A stretch of DNA of 64,000 nucleotides from Pseudomonadota bacterium (GTDB lineage: Bacteria; Pseudomonadota; Alphaproteobacteria; Sneathiellales; Sneathiellaceae), in the NCBI GenBank assembly GCA_024743055.1, contig JANSXH010000002.1, positions 62,001 through 126,000 on the forward strand, in the 5' to 3' direction. Below, piece by piece: positions 54,503-64,000 of the stretch (within the stretch, counting starts at the first letter, position 1; every line of letters starts with the position of its first letter). The translations under genes and the position numbers were made by a program. A model generated the notes under the pieces. The model was not told the DNA's origin, searched no databases, and saw only the letters and a program-made list of their open reading frames with translations.

Positions 54503-56494
54503 CGCTATTCTGGGCCTTCCGAAGGCCACGGCCTTAACAAGGCTTTCAACAAAGAGTTCGCGACCGTCGATCATCGCGGTATTGTCCTTCCGTTCAAATC
54601 GTAGGGAGATATCGCCGGCCCCGGCATCACGCGCCCTGTCTTGTGCCTCCTGACCAAGCAGTTTATCCGCTGCCTGAGCCGCTTCTTCCAGCGTTGCGAA
54701 ATCCATTGGGCTGCCACTATGATAAAGGCGATATAGATCATTTTCCGTTGGTGAAATCGTCCCATCGACTGCTACTCTGACCTGTCCGACAACAGCTCCA
54801 ATCGCATTGGCGACACCGGCATGCTTAGGAATGCTTGAGGTTGTCCCGAGCCGCTTTGCAACATCCGGATAATAGACATGTGCAGATGCCCCTAATCCAA
54901 CAACGGGTAGCTTGAACCTTAACGCCACATCGATAAATGGACTGGATTTAGAGCTTTCGGTGGCAGATAACAAATCTGATGCAAGATCCGGGTCGAGAAA
55001 CGGCTCTTGCTCAAGAGACGCAATCAAAAGAGTTTCGCAGGAAATTCCGACAAGCCGGCTAAAAATCCACTGGCTCATTTCTTCGGCGGTTTCCGCTATC
55101 CTGAGCCCCTTGGCGTTCTTTTGTCGGGAAAATAGCCGAGTGGCCTTGATCGCCGCCTCTTGATCCCACGATTTATGCAGCCCCAGGACATGCGCGGCAT
55201 CTGACGGTGTCAAACCTGAAATCTGAACCAGGCCGATAGAAACCAGCCGATCAAGTACCGCCGCATGCCGGCGGCGCTTGATTAGCTTTTCAAGAGAGAT
55301 CGGCCCTTCCTGAAATTGCTCGATAAGAGCCTGCTCTGTCTCATTTAAACTAATTGATCGGCCACTTTCTTGCCCTACCATCAAGGCGAAGCGACAGAAA
55401 TTATCTTCAAACCTCGATTTTAAAAGCTGAGCGTCCAAGGTCTTATGAACCAGATCTGGATAATTGACCGCCAATAGACTGACGGGAACCAGACGCTTCG
55501 GCCCAAGAGAGAGTTCCGCCTCGAGGCCAGACTTGACGGTCTGTACTTCGCTGTCACCACCGAGGCCGACAGTGTACATATCGACAGCCTCAACCATCGT
55601 GCGCCACCCCCCAACAGTTGCCCCCTCCGCATCCAGCCGGGGGTTTCCATCCTGCAATATAGCGATATCTGTGGTAGTGCCGCCGATATCAGAAATAATT
55701 GCATCTGACATCTGGCTCAAATACGCGGCGCCAACGAGACTGGCGGCCGGCCCCGAGAGGATAGTCTCAATCGGTTTAAGCTTGGCAAGCTCAGCGGAAA
55801 TCAACGCACCATCTCCTTGGACGACCATTAGAGGCGCGTGTATGCCAAGGGATTTCAGTTTTTCTTCTGTTGCGGCAATCAGATGATGAATTAGGTTGAT
55901 CAGGCGGGCATTGAGAACGGATGTAAGAGCACGACGAGGCCCATCCAGTTTGCTGGATAACTCATGGCTGCAGGTCACACTCGTATCATACTGGGTCAGA
56001 ATAAGGTTGCGGGCGGCAATTTCATGCTCAGGGTTTCGAATGGCAAACATGCTGGCGACAGCGAATGCTGAAACAGGTTCGGCTAAACTGGCAAGTGCTT
56101 TTCCCAAGGCCTTTTCATCGAGAGGCTGGCTCGCGTCTCCCTGCCCGTTATGACCACCCTTGACGAAAATAACAGGATCCCCGTCCAAAGCTTCCCTGAG
56201 CCCATTCCGATCCAGTGCACTTTCGTCAAAGCCGATCATGACCAGACAAACCCGACCACCCTGCCCCTCGACCAGCGCATTTGTTGCCAGGGTGGTCGAC
56301 AGGGATACCAATCCGATTTCGTCCGGGCTGGTACTATTCTTTGAAATAACCTTGGAAATAGAATTGCCGACGCCGATCGCATAATCCTCACGGGTCGTCA
56401 GAGATTTTGCATCAGCAACAACGCCGGCATCCTCTTCAAACAGTACCGCATCCGTATAGGTGCCGCCGGTATCGATCCCCAACAACAATGCCAT
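54494..56494 (-). CDS. Hydantoinase/oxoprolinase family protein (HyuA type)
   Basis: A 666-residue protein with the ATPase-like start LLLGIDTGGTYTDAVLF and the ISDIGGTTTDIAILQDG motif of hydantoinase A/N-methylhydantoinase A. The partner HyuB subunit is not adjacent. The substrate is unknown; 5-oxoproline or hydantoins are family possibilities. It is on the minus strand, convergent with an Lrp regulator. Confidence 0.85.
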   Translation of the reverse strand: MALLLGIDTGGTYTDAVLFEEDAGVVADAKSLTTREDYAIGVGNSISKVISKNSTSPDEIGLVSLSTTLATNALVEGQGGRVCLVMIGFDESALDRNGLREALDGDPVIFVKGGHNGQGDASQPLDEKALGKALASLAEPVSAFAVASMFAIRNPEHEIAARNLILTQYDTSVTCSHELSSKLDGPRRALTSVLNARLINLIHHLIAATEEKLKSLGIHAPLMVVQGDGALISAELAKLKPIETILSGPAASLVGAAYLSQMSDAIISDIGGTTTDIAILQDGNPRLDAEGATVGGWRTMVEAVDMYTVGLGGDSEVQTVKSGLEAELSLGPKRLVPVSLLAVNYPDLVHKTLDAQLLKSRFEDNFCRFALMVGQESGRSISLNETEQALIEQFQEGPISLEKLIKRRRHAAVLDRLVSIGLVQISGLTPSDAAHVLGLHKSWDQEAAIKATRLFSRQKNAKGLRIAETAEEMSQWIFSRLVGISCETLLIASLEQEPFLDPDLASDLLSATESSKSSPFIDVALRFKLPVVGLGASAHVYYPDVAKRLGTTSSIPKHAGVANAIGAVVGQVRVAVDGTISPTENDLYRLYHSGSPMDFATLEEAAQAADKLLGQEAQDRARDAGAGDISLRFERKDNTAMIDGRELFVESLVKAVAFGRPRIALS

Positions 56495-56521
56495 CTGGAC
56501 TTCCTATCTACCACCCGACCT

Positions 56522-56899
56522 TCAAGGTGCTGGAAAAGTTACAATTTCGATTTTGTTTCCGTCTGGGTCCTTAACAAACGCCCCAAAATAGTCCGTCATT
56601 TCGCCAGACCTTGTCCCGGGAGCGCCATCATTTTCTCCACCTTTAGAGAGTGCCGTTTCGTGAAATCTACTCACGAGTTCCTCACTTCGTGCACGTAGGC
56701 AAATATGCATGCCCGTATCCGGATCGACAGGAGACATCTTCGGTCGGGCATTCAACCAGAATTCTGGATACCGTTTGCCATATCCGATTGTTGTTGGGCG
56801 CTCTGCAATCCGACGCATGCCGATGATGTCGAAGACAGCATCATAGAACTCCGCGCTTTTCTGGAGATTCCGCACAGCCACTGAAATATGATCTATCAT
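56522..56899 (-). CDS. VOC-superfamily (glyoxalase-fold) protein
   Basis: A 125-residue single-domain protein with the paired beta-alpha-beta-beta-beta modules of the VOC family: an N-terminal IDHISVAVRNLQKSAEFYD and a C-terminal YFGAFVKDPDGNKIEIVTF. Metal-ligand positions His4 and Glu near the C-terminus are seen. Function unknown. It sits 28 bases upstream of the hydantoinase gene on the same strand. Confidence 0.85.
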   Translation of the reverse strand: MIDHISVAVRNLQKSAEFYDAVFDIIGMRRIAERPTTIGYGKRYPEFWLNARPKMSPVDPDTGMHICLRARSEELVSRFHETALSKGGENDGAPGTRSGEMTDYFGAFVKDPDGNKIEIVTFPAP

Positions 56900-56931
56900 C
56901 GGACACCCTCCTTATTATTGTCTTATAGGGC

Positions 56932-56957
56932 AAAAAGGCTGCCCCTGAGGACAGCCC
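56932..56957 (-). terminator. Intrinsic terminator after ssb
   Basis: On the minus strand GGCTGTCC pairs with GGGGCAGCC (one G-T pair) and is followed by five T. It lies 27 bases past the ssb stop. Confidence 0.75.
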
Positions 56958-56983
56958 ATTCAACCAAGTTATTTTTTCCGCGC

Positions 56984-57490
56984 CTAGAACGGGATATCGT
57001 CGTCGAAATCGCCGCCCATACCGCTTCCGGAAGGTCCACCATATCCACCCTGCTGGCCGCCCCCTTTTTGACCACCGCCAGAAGGTGCTCCTCCTCCATA
57101 ATCTCCACCGGAGCTGCCGCCAAAGCCACCGCCCTGTCCGCCCGCGCTATCGAGCATGGTGAGAGCCGAGTTAAAGCCCTGCAAAACGATTTCTGTCGAA
57201 TATTTTGTGATACCGTCCTGCTCGTACTGACGGGTTTGTAGCTGCCCTTCCAAATAGACCTTTGAGCCCTTTTTCAGATACTGCTCCGCAATTTTGCACA
57301 GGCCCTCATTGAAAATCACAACCCTGTGCCACTCTGTCCGCTCCCGACGCTCCCCGCTCTCGCGGTCCCGCCAGCTTTCAGAAGTTGCAATCCGCAGGTT
57401 ACAGACAGGCTTTCCGTTCTGCATATAACGGACCTCCGGATCCGCACCGAGATTTCCTACAAGAATGACTTTATTAACGCTGCCTGCCAT
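56984..57490 (-). CDS. ssb: Single-stranded DNA-binding protein
   Basis: SSB coats single-stranded DNA in replication, repair and recombination. The OB fold begins [19 protein letters not shown] and includes [21 protein letters not shown] Gly/Ser/Gln-rich linker leads to the partner-binding tip DDDIPF. Length is 168 residues. It diverges from uvrA, with a LexA-like site between them. Confidence 0.97.
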   Translation of the reverse strand: MAGSVNKVILVGNLGADPEVRYMQNGKPVCNLRIATSESWRDRESGERRERTEWHRVVIFNEGLCKIAEQYLKKGSKVYLEGQLQTRQYEQDGITKYSTEIVLQGFNSALTMLDSAGGQGGGFGGSSGGDYGGGAPSGGGQKGGGQQGGYGGPSGSGMGGDFDDDIPF

Positions 57491-57593
57491 GATGGTATTG
57501 CTTTCCGATTCTCAAAGACCTAAAAAATTCTGGCCAGACAATAGCGCGCAAACACCCCTCTGACCAGAGGAATTCGACGTTTCTGTCTGACGT

Positions 57594-57608
57594 GAACAAA
57601 AAGAAAAC
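57594..57608. promoter_or_regulatory. LexA-like (SOS) site between ssb and uvrA
   Basis: GAAC-N7-AAAC matches the alphaproteobacterial LexA box (GAAC-N7-GAAC) with one mismatch. It is 86 bases from the uvrA start and 104 from ssb, within the 203-base shared divergent promoter region. Confidence 0.55.
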
Positions 57609-57693
57609 ATTTTTAGTATTCCTGCTGGCAATATTGGCGATTACCTTATAGATTTACCGCCTGTCAAAAGCTCAAATTAGGTTCTATTTCCGA

Positions 57694-60588
57694 ATGCATA
57701 CAACACTCAGTATCCGCGGCGCTCGCGAGCATAATCTGCAGAATGTAAATATTGATATTCCCCGTGACAAACTGGTCGTGATTACCGGCCTGTCAGGGTC
57801 AGGCAAGTCCTCTCTGGCCTTTGATACTATTTATGCGGAAGGCCAGCGGCGTTATGTGGAGAGTTTATCTGCCTATGCCCGGCAATTTCTGGAGATGATG
57901 CAGAAACCGGATGTGGACCATATTGATGGCCTAAGCCCCGCCATTTCCATCGAGCAAAAGACCACGTCAAAGAACCCGCGTTCCACCGTTGGAACTGTGA
58001 CAGAAATCTATGACTATCTTCGCCTTCTCTATGCCCGCATCGGTGTTCCCTATTCACCGGCGACCGGTCTTCCCATCACCAGCCAGACCGTCAGCCAGAT
58101 GGTCGATCAGGTGGTAGCGATGGGAGATGGAAAGCGCCTCTATCTGATGGCACCAATTGTCCGTGGGCGCAAAGGAGAATATCGCAAGGAATTCCTCGAT
58201 CTTAGAAAGCGTGGCTTTCAGCGGGTAAAAGTTGATGGGGAAATCTACGATATTGAGGATATCCCCGAGCTCGACAAACAGATCAAGCATCATATCGATG
58301 TTGTTGTCGATCGGGTGGTCATCAATGATGATATCAAGGGTCGACTAGCAGATTCCATCGAAACGGCCCTTGATCTTGCAGACGGCCTATTTGCTGTCGA
58401 AGATGCGGACAGTAGCGAACGGACAATGTATTCGGCAAAATTCGCCTGTCCGGTTTCCGGTTTTACCATTGAGGAAATCGAGCCCAGGATCTTCTCCTTC
58501 AACAATCCATATGGTGCTTGTACAGCCTGCGGCGGTCTTGGGACCGAAATGTATTTCGATCCTGATCAGATCGTCCCTGACGTGACATTGTCGTTACGTG
58601 ACGGGGCAATTGCGCCCTGGTCTCGTTCACAAACGCCCGCGCCTTACTATATGCAAACCTTGGAAGCACTCGCGAAACATTACGGATTTTCAACGACGGA
58701 GCCTTGGGAAGAGATTTCCGAGGAGCACCGCAAGGCTGTCCTGTTCGGAACCGGAGATGAAAAAGTACAGATCACTTTTGATGACGGCATGCGGACCTAT
58801 AAGACCAACAAGCCGTTTGAAGGGGTGATCCCGAATATTGAACGCAGGTGGCGGGAGACAGACAGTAGTTGGGTACGTGAGGATCTCGAAAAGTATCAGG
58901 ACAAGACCAACTGCAGCAAATGCGGCGGCCACCGTCTTAAGGAAGAAGCGCTGGCAATCAAGATTAATGAGCATCATATTGGTGAAGTGGTCAGTAAGTC
59001 GATCCTGGAAGCCCGCAAGTGGTTCGAAGACCTGAGCGGTGTATTGTCCAAGAAGGATCGTTCCATTGCCGAGCGGGTGCTGAAGGAAATCAACGAACGG
59101 CTTGGCTTTCTTGTCGATGTCGGATTGGAATATCTGACCCTGTCCCGCGGATCTGGAACCTTGTCAGGTGGAGAGAGCCAACGCATTCGCCTCGCCTCAC
59201 AAATTGGATCTGGTTTGACTGGCGTCCTTTATGTGCTGGATGAGCCATCGATTGGTCTGCATCAACGGGATAATGCCCGCCTTCTCAAGACCCTGGTCAA
59301 TCTCAGGGACCAAGGCAACTCCGTCATTGTCGTGGAGCATGATGAAGAAGCCATTGTGACAGCAGATCATGTGGTTGATATGGGCCCGCGTGCTGGCCGT
59401 CATGGCGGGAAACTGATTGCCCAGGGAACGCCAAAAGATATCATGGCCGCGCCTGAGAGCATTACCGGGAAATACCTTTCTGGTGAAATGGAAGTTCCCC
59501 TTCCCGCAGTGCGACGCAAAATTCAGGAATCCCGGCAGCTGCGGATCATTGGTGCGCGCCACAACAACCTGAAACGGGTCAATGTGAATATCCCTCTCGG
59601 AACTTTCACTTGTGTTACCGGAGTCTCAGGAGGTGGTAAATCCTCTTTGATTATCGAAACCCTCTACAAGGCAATTGCCAAGAAGCTGAATAACAACCGC
59701 AATCATCCGGGACCTCATGACCGGATTGAAGGGATTGAATGGCTCGATAAGATTGTCGATATCGACCAGTCTCCCATTGGGCGAACCCCCCGCTCCAACC
59801 CGGCCACCTATACCGGCGCCTTTACACCGATCCGGGAATGGTTTGCCGGTCTTCCCGATGCCAAGGCCCGCGGATATAAATCAGGGCGGTTCTCCTTCAA
59901 TGTAAAAGGCGGCCGCTGCGAAGCCTGCAAGGGCGACGGTGTCATCAAGATCGAGATGCATTTCCTGCCGGACGTCTATGTCCAGTGCGATGTCTGTAAG
60001 GGGCACCGCTATAACCGGGAGACGCTGGAAATCAAGTTCAAGGATAAATCCATCTCCGATGTCCTCGATATGACCGTTGACGAAGCTGCCGTGTTTTTCA
60101 AGGCAGTTCCCAATGTCCGCGAAAAATTCGAAACCCTGCAGCAGGTTGGTCTCGGCTATATCCATGTGGGTCAGCAGGCGACGACGCTTTCGGGCGGTGA
60201 GGCGCAACGGGTGAAACTTGCCAAGGAGCTTTCCCGCCGGGCGACGGGCCGGACCCTTTATATTCTCGATGAACCGACGACCGGTTTGCACTTTGAGGAC
60301 GTTCGAAAGCTGATGGAAGTCCTGCAAGCTCTCGTCAATTCAGGTAATAGCGTCCTGGTGATCGAGCATAATCTCGAAGTTATCAAGACAGCGGACTGGG
60401 TTGTCGATATGGGCCCCGATGGTGGTGATGCCGGAGGTTATCTAGTTGCAGAGGGGACTCCTGAGGATGTCGCCAAGGTTAAAGGCAGCTACACGGGACA
60501 GTATTTGAAGGACATATTGGCCAAGCGTCCTCCGGTAAAGCAGGCTGAAGCCAAGGCCAAGAAAGCCCGAAAAACTAAAGCGGCCTGA
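57694..60588 (+). CDS. uvrA: Excinuclease ABC subunit A
   Basis: UvrA is the damage-recognition ATPase of nucleotide excision repair. Two ABC ATPase cores are seen, each with Walker A ([14 protein letters not shown] near residue 34; [14 protein letters not shown] near 644) and signature motifs ([30 protein letters not shown]). Zinc-finger cysteine pairs are present ([29 protein letters not shown]). Length is 964 residues. The C-terminal tail is Lys/Ala-rich. It diverges from ssb. Confidence 0.97.
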   Translation: MHTTLSIRGAREHNLQNVNIDIPRDKLVVITGLSGSGKSSLAFDTIYAEGQRRYVESLSAYARQFLEMMQKPDVDHIDGLSPAISIEQKTTSKNPRSTVGTVTEIYDYLRLLYARIGVPYSPATGLPITSQTVSQMVDQVVAMGDGKRLYLMAPIVRGRKGEYRKEFLDLRKRGFQRVKVDGEIYDIEDIPELDKQIKHHIDVVVDRVVINDDIKGRLADSIETALDLADGLFAVEDADSSERTMYSAKFACPVSGFTIEEIEPRIFSFNNPYGACTACGGLGTEMYFDPDQIVPDVTLSLRDGAIAPWSRSQTPAPYYMQTLEALAKHYGFSTTEPWEEISEEHRKAVLFGTGDEKVQITFDDGMRTYKTNKPFEGVIPNIERRWRETDSSWVREDLEKYQDKTNCSKCGGHRLKEEALAIKINEHHIGEVVSKSILEARKWFEDLSGVLSKKDRSIAERVLKEINERLGFLVDVGLEYLTLSRGSGTLSGGESQRIRLASQIGSGLTGVLYVLDEPSIGLHQRDNARLLKTLVNLRDQGNSVIVVEHDEEAIVTADHVVDMGPRAGRHGGKLIAQGTPKDIMAAPESITGKYLSGEMEVPLPAVRRKIQESRQLRIIGARHNNLKRVNVNIPLGTFTCVTGVSGGGKSSLIIETLYKAIAKKLNNNRNHPGPHDRIEGIEWLDKIVDIDQSPIGRTPRSNPATYTGAFTPIREWFAGLPDAKARGYKSGRFSFNVKGGRCEACKGDGVIKIEMHFLPDVYVQCDVCKGHRYNRETLEIKFKDKSISDVLDMTVDEAAVFFKAVPNVREKFETLQQVGLGYIHVGQQATTLSGGEAQRVKLAKELSRRATGRTLYILDEPTTGLHFEDVRKLMEVLQALVNSGNSVLVIEHNLEVIKTADWVVDMGPDGGDAGGYLVAEGTPEDVAKVKGSYTGQYLKDILAKRPPVKQAEAKAKKARKTKAA

Positions 60589-60605
60589 AGGTAGACATAA
60601 CGACA

Positions 60606-61952
60606 ATGACAGACAGTAACAAACTGGCCCACGTTGTTGGTGGTGGCCTGGCGGGGAGCGAAGCCGCCTGGCAATTGGCCTCTGCAGATGTCCCCGTGAT
60701 TTTGCATGAGATGCGCCCGGTAAAAGGAACGGATGCGCATCTGACGGATGGCCTGGCCGAGCTTGTCTGTTCCAACTCTTTTCGCTCAGATGATGCGCAG
60801 AATAATGCGGTCGGGCTATTGCATCAGGAGATGCGGAACTTGGGTTCCCTGATTATGGAATCTGCTGATATCAACAAGGTCCCGGCTGGAGGCGCTTTGG
60901 CCGTCGATCGTGATGGCTTTTCTCACTATATTCAGGAGAAGATTGAAGCTCATCCGTTGATCACCCTGCAACGAGAGGAAGTGGCGGACCTGCCGCCGGA
61001 AGATTGGGGCTCGACAATCATTGCGACAGGCCCCCTCACCTCATCTGGTCTGGCGGAAGCGGTACACAAAGCTACGGGTGCCGACGCGCTCGCCTTTTTC
61101 GACGCGATTGCGCCGATCGTCTATAAGGAAAGCATAGATTTTGATATTGCTTGGTTCCAATCACGCTATGACAAGGGCGATGGATCTGACTATATCAATT
61201 GCCCGATGACCGAGGCTCAATATATTGATTTCATTGATACCCTTTTGGCGGCGGACAAGACGGTATTTAAGGAATGGGAGAAGAACACTCCCTATTTTGA
61301 TGGCTGCCTTCCCATTGAGGTCATGGCGGAGCGCGGGAGAGAAACCTTGCGCTACGGCCCAATGAAACCGGTTGGCCTGACCAACCCAAATAGCGATGAA
61401 AAACCCTATGCCGTTGTTCAACTGCGACAGGACAACAAACTCGGCACCCTATACAACATGGTCGGATTTCAAACCAAGCTGACCTATGGGGAGCAGAAAA
61501 GAGTATTTTCGGCCATTCCTGGACTTGAGAAAGCAGAATTCGCGAGACTGGGCGGGTTACACAGGAATACTTTTATCAACAGCCCTGAAGTATTGGATCA
61601 AGAGCTCCGACTAAAAGCCCATCCTTACATCCGTTTTGCCGGTCAGATTACCGGAGTGGAAGGCTATGTAGAAAGCACCGCGATCGGATTGCTGGCAGGC
61701 CGACTGACAGCGGCAGAGATCAAACAGGAAAGCTACGACATACCGCCTGTAACGACTGCCCTTGGAGCGATTATGAGCCATATCACTGGCGGCGCCGACG
61801 CAAAGACCTTTCAGCCGATGAACGTCAATTTCGGTCTTTTTCCCCCACTTGAAGGGCGTATCCGGAAAAAGGAACGGAAACTGGCCTATACTGGTCGCGC
61901 TGCAACGGATTTTGACCATTGGCTGCGCAATGGCGGTTCCAGAACTGCCTAA
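60606..61952 (+). CDS. trmFO: Methylenetetrahydrofolate-tRNA-(uracil-5-)-methyltransferase TrmFO
   Basis: TrmFO methylates U54 in tRNA using FAD and methylenetetrahydrofolate. The FAD motif is [14 protein letters not shown], followed by the family-specific [30 protein letters not shown] (only the start is diagnostic here). The C-terminal [12 protein letters not shown] is also typical. Length is 448 residues. It follows uvrA by 17 bases. Confidence 0.94.
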   Translation: MTDSNKLAHVVGGGLAGSEAAWQLASADVPVILHEMRPVKGTDAHLTDGLAELVCSNSFRSDDAQNNAVGLLHQEMRNLGSLIMESADINKVPAGGALAVDRDGFSHYIQEKIEAHPLITLQREEVADLPPEDWGSTIIATGPLTSSGLAEAVHKATGADALAFFDAIAPIVYKESIDFDIAWFQSRYDKGDGSDYINCPMTEAQYIDFIDTLLAADKTVFKEWEKNTPYFDGCLPIEVMAERGRETLRYGPMKPVGLTNPNSDEKPYAVVQLRQDNKLGTLYNMVGFQTKLTYGEQKRVFSAIPGLEKAEFARLGGLHRNTFINSPEVLDQELRLKAHPYIRFAGQITGVEGYVESTAIGLLAGRLTAAEIKQESYDIPPVTTALGAIMSHITGGADAKTFQPMNVNFGLFPPLEGRIRKKERKLAYTGRAATDFDHWLRNGGSRTA

Positions 61953-62084
61953 GCTGGTTTCTACAGTCACCGATCCCGAAAAATCGTTTAATATTATTAA
62001 TCGGACCCGTTAGTAACCTTTTGTATACGATGTGCTTATAGAATGTCTTACCAACTGTAGGTAAATAGGTATGTAGGCTTTCAA

Positions 62085-63077
62085 ATGAGTACTGCGGAGA
62101 TACAAACGACAGAGGCAGATGACGCCAATTCAGCCCCCTCAGGGGAGAAGCTGGATCCGAGTGTCTATTTCTCCTTTGAGCACAAGATCTTTACGGTTGA
62201 GGGCGCGTTCTTCCAGCTAGCTCATGACAATAAGGAACCCTGCTTTTACGTCAATCTCGGAGAGATGACGGGAGCCATCCCAACGAAATCGCTCTGCAAG
62301 GAGTTTGGCATTGAAGATGGTAGTTCTGATGCCACTCTGCTAAAGACAATCGGCAGCGCCCTTAAATATGTAAAAGAAATTCGACCAAATGATTCCATTC
62401 CGCGGGAACTGCTAGATGGATCTGCCTCTTGGTCCATCGAAGAATCTCATAAGGATATTGCTCGTGGCCGGATCACTGTACAATTGGTTTCATGGTTGAG
62501 CGGAAACGAAGAAATCGTCCTTAACCATCGGGAACTCGAAGGTATTTCCAGTGACCCATCAACCAAGGAGAAGGTTCAGGACGCCTTTCGGGAGATTAGT
62601 GAGAAACTTGGTATCACCAAAGAAGATGTCGTCTCAAAAATTGACGATATCATTCGTGAGCTCGCCTATATAGAAGCCCTCCGGGATTATTATTCAGGGA
62701 TTAAGAAAATCAGCACAAACCTGACCCGTTTGGCCTCGATCTATAAGCGGGACCGTGGAACGTCTGAGGATATCAATAGGATGCAAATCCTGATTGACCC
62801 GGTCATCAAGAAGTTCGACCGCATATTCACAGAAATCGACGCCCAAACTTGCGAGGTTCTGGTCATTCTCAAGAATTTCGACCCGACTATTCAGACCATT
62901 CGCGATACCCGGGACGACCTGCATCAGCGGTTTATGATCTGGGGTGAAATGGTCGACGGTTGGAAAGGCCTGATCATGGAAGAAGATTCAACCGTCGAAA
63001 GGCAGTTGAAGGTTACGTATCAGTTCCTGGCCCGAAATTTCATGCAATCACAATCATGGCGCCTAGGAAATCTGTAG
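62085..63077 (+). CDS. Uncharacterised helical protein
   Basis: A 330-residue protein without membrane segment or signal peptide. The first 30 residues are acidic and disordered. A beta-containing N-terminal part (FSFEHKIFTVEGAFFQLAHD) is followed by a long alpha-helical region from about 165 with coiled-coil-like stretches. No known domain is recognised. It ends eight bases from the convergent squalene/phytoene-synthase-like gene. Confidence 0.7.
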   Translation: MSTAEIQTTEADDANSAPSGEKLDPSVYFSFEHKIFTVEGAFFQLAHDNKEPCFYVNLGEMTGAIPTKSLCKEFGIEDGSSDATLLKTIGSALKYVKEIRPNDSIPRELLDGSASWSIEESHKDIARGRITVQLVSWLSGNEEIVLNHRELEGISSDPSTKEKVQDAFREISEKLGITKEDVVSKIDDIIRELAYIEALRDYYSGIKKISTNLTRLASIYKRDRGTSEDINRMQILIDPVIKKFDRIFTEIDAQTCEVLVILKNFDPTIQTIRDTRDDLHQRFMIWGEMVDGWKGLIMEEDSTVERQLKVTYQFLARNFMQSQSWRLGNL

Positions 63078-63085
63078 GTTTCCAC

Positions 63086-63931
63086 TTAACCCCGCCACAA
63101 CGCCCAGATTTTTCGAACTTTACCAACCGCGACCTTCGGCGATGCCGGATCCATTCCGCCTGACTTGATCCGCTTCAAATACAAGCCCGTCAGAGCATTT
63201 AACCTGAAGGCGGACCTCTCTTCTGATGGCCTTGATCGACATAATACCAAAGCTTCCTGATATTGCTTTTCGCAAACGGAATACAAATCGGAAACTGCCC
63301 CAAAAAATGCCTGTCGATTTTCACTCAGGAAGACGGTCTCTTCGGTCAAGCCCTGTGCTTCAAGAATTTCCCTTGGAATGAGTAAAAGATCCTGACGAAC
63401 ATGATAAGGGATCGCACGGATAATACCGGTCAGTGCAAAGGCGGTGCCCATCTTTAAGGCGGCAGCCCGCCCCATATCATCATTAAGGCCAAGCAGGGTG
63501 TATATTTGAGAGCTTAATAAGCCCCCTGTCCCTTCTGCATAGGATATAAGAGCCTCGACAGTATCAAAAGGCGCGGGATCGAGATCATTAGCCCTGGCAT
63601 CAATCATCTGCACTAAAAGATCCAGGTCCAAACTGTTTCGTACATTCGCCCGACCCAGTGCTTTGACAACCGGGTGATCCAGCACCTTCTCAGTCTTCAA
63701 CCCAGCGATTGCATCTCGCCACCATTGCAGGCGGATATCTCCAAGCAAAACCTCAGAAACAGTTTCCCGCACCCGAGCAATTTCCGAATTAAAAGCCAAA
63801 ACTGCGATGACATCTTCACGGGAGTCCGTTGGCATCAGAAGTGCAGAAAGCCAGCGATCATAGTCATATTCCCGCACTTCACCGGATATATAGTCTGCCT
63901 GATTGCCTTCTGCCACGAACGGTCTCACCAT
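63086..63931 (-). CDS. Squalene/phytoene synthase family protein
   Basis: A 281-residue all-helical protein with the fold of squalene/phytoene synthases, but the usual Asp-rich DxxxD pairs are not clear (RLQWWRDAIAGL and SYAEGTGGLLSSQIYTLLG are seen instead). This matches the NDUFAF6-like branch, thought to help assemble respiratory complex I rather than make terpenes. A true catalytic role is doubtful. The upstream bases 63932-64000 hold no clear feature. Confidence 0.8.
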   Translation of the reverse strand: MVRPFVAEGNQADYISGEVREYDYDRWLSALLMPTDSREDVIAVLAFNSEIARVRETVSEVLLGDIRLQWWRDAIAGLKTEKVLDHPVVKALGRANVRNSLDLDLLVQMIDARANDLDPAPFDTVEALISYAEGTGGLLSSQIYTLLGLNDDMGRAAALKMGTAFALTGIIRAIPYHVRQDLLLIPREILEAQGLTEETVFLSENRQAFFGAVSDLYSVCEKQYQEALVLCRSRPSEERSAFRLNALTGLYLKRIKSGGMDPASPKVAVGKVRKIWALWRG

Positions 63932-64000
63932 TGATTGGAATTATTCAAAAAAGAGCTGGAAGCCTGTTACAATTGCTATATATCTGTAGGGACAAGAAAT

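Noticed and set aside
1..64000. Insertion sequences, prophage, integrases or toxin-antitoxin pairs
   Set aside because: No transposase, integrase, phage structural gene or direct-repeat boundary was seen on either strand.

Overview
The window is chromosomal DNA from a flagellated alphaproteobacterium of moderate GC content. The lineage call rests on several signals. There is a lepB-rnc-era block linked to acpS, pdxJ, pyrE, rsh, rpoZ and folK. FliX, MotE, DUF6468, FlaG-like and DUF2336 proteins occur together. Sequences matching sigma-54 and CtrA consensus sites lie by the flagellar genes, and a GAAC-N7-AAAC site resembling the alphaproteobacterial LexA box lies between ssb and uvrA. A Rhodospirillales/Sneathiella-like organism would fit, but the sequence alone does not fix the genus. 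I see no rRNA, tRNA, insertion sequence, prophage or CRISPR array.

Layout. 1-7.8 kb, minus strand: a growth and stringent-response cluster, transcribed folK, rpoZ, rsh, pyrE, DUF2062, pdxJ, acpS, lepB, rnc, era. 8.0-10.2 kb: a NYN-domain protein, then an unusual DUF2235-PilZ fusion. 10.2-19.4 kb: smpB and dapA on minus; aminopeptidase N, a soluble lytic transglycosylase, and a HAD / alpha-beta hydrolase / threonine dehydratase run on plus. 19.4-35.3 kb: a flagellar island. A minus-strand motor operon (fliL, fliM, DUF6468, motE, two MotB-like genes, a large exported TPR protein) diverges from flgF-flgG-flgA-flgH, which is followed by dksA, fliX, flgI-flgJ-FlgN-like, flaG-like and a MarR-type regulator. 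35.8-39.9 kb: a PAS histidine kinase between two paralogous DUF2336 genes. 39.9-42.5 kb: moaA, nadK and an enoyl-CoA hydratase. 42.7-45.4 kb: a three-gene ParA / ribbon-helix-helix / PAS-like cluster. 45.4-50.6 kb: an ArsC/Spx-like protein, an orphan membrane protein, then queA-tgt, a cyclophilin and coaD. 50.6-64 kb: gyrA, DUF6356, an Lrp regulator, a hydantoinase-type protein, a glyoxalase-fold protein, divergent ssb and uvrA, trmFO, an unknown helical protein, and a squalene/phytoene-synthase-family protein.

How the parts fit together. The 19-40 kb region combines stator-like, switch, rod, ring and regulatory genes with sigma-54 and CtrA-like sites, as expected for cell-cycle-coupled flagellar assembly. 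The least understood parts are five. These are the ParA/RHH/PAS trio, the DUF2235-PilZ protein whose nucleophile serine appears to be glycine, the motor operon with an active-looking and a degenerate MotB plus a 1,176-residue exported TPR protein, the FliM whose CheY-binding segment is displaced by four 12-residue repeats, and the DUF2336-kinase-DUF2336 locus. Functions are assigned by reading motifs, not by database search, and start codons were chosen by ribosome-binding sites and family N-termini.
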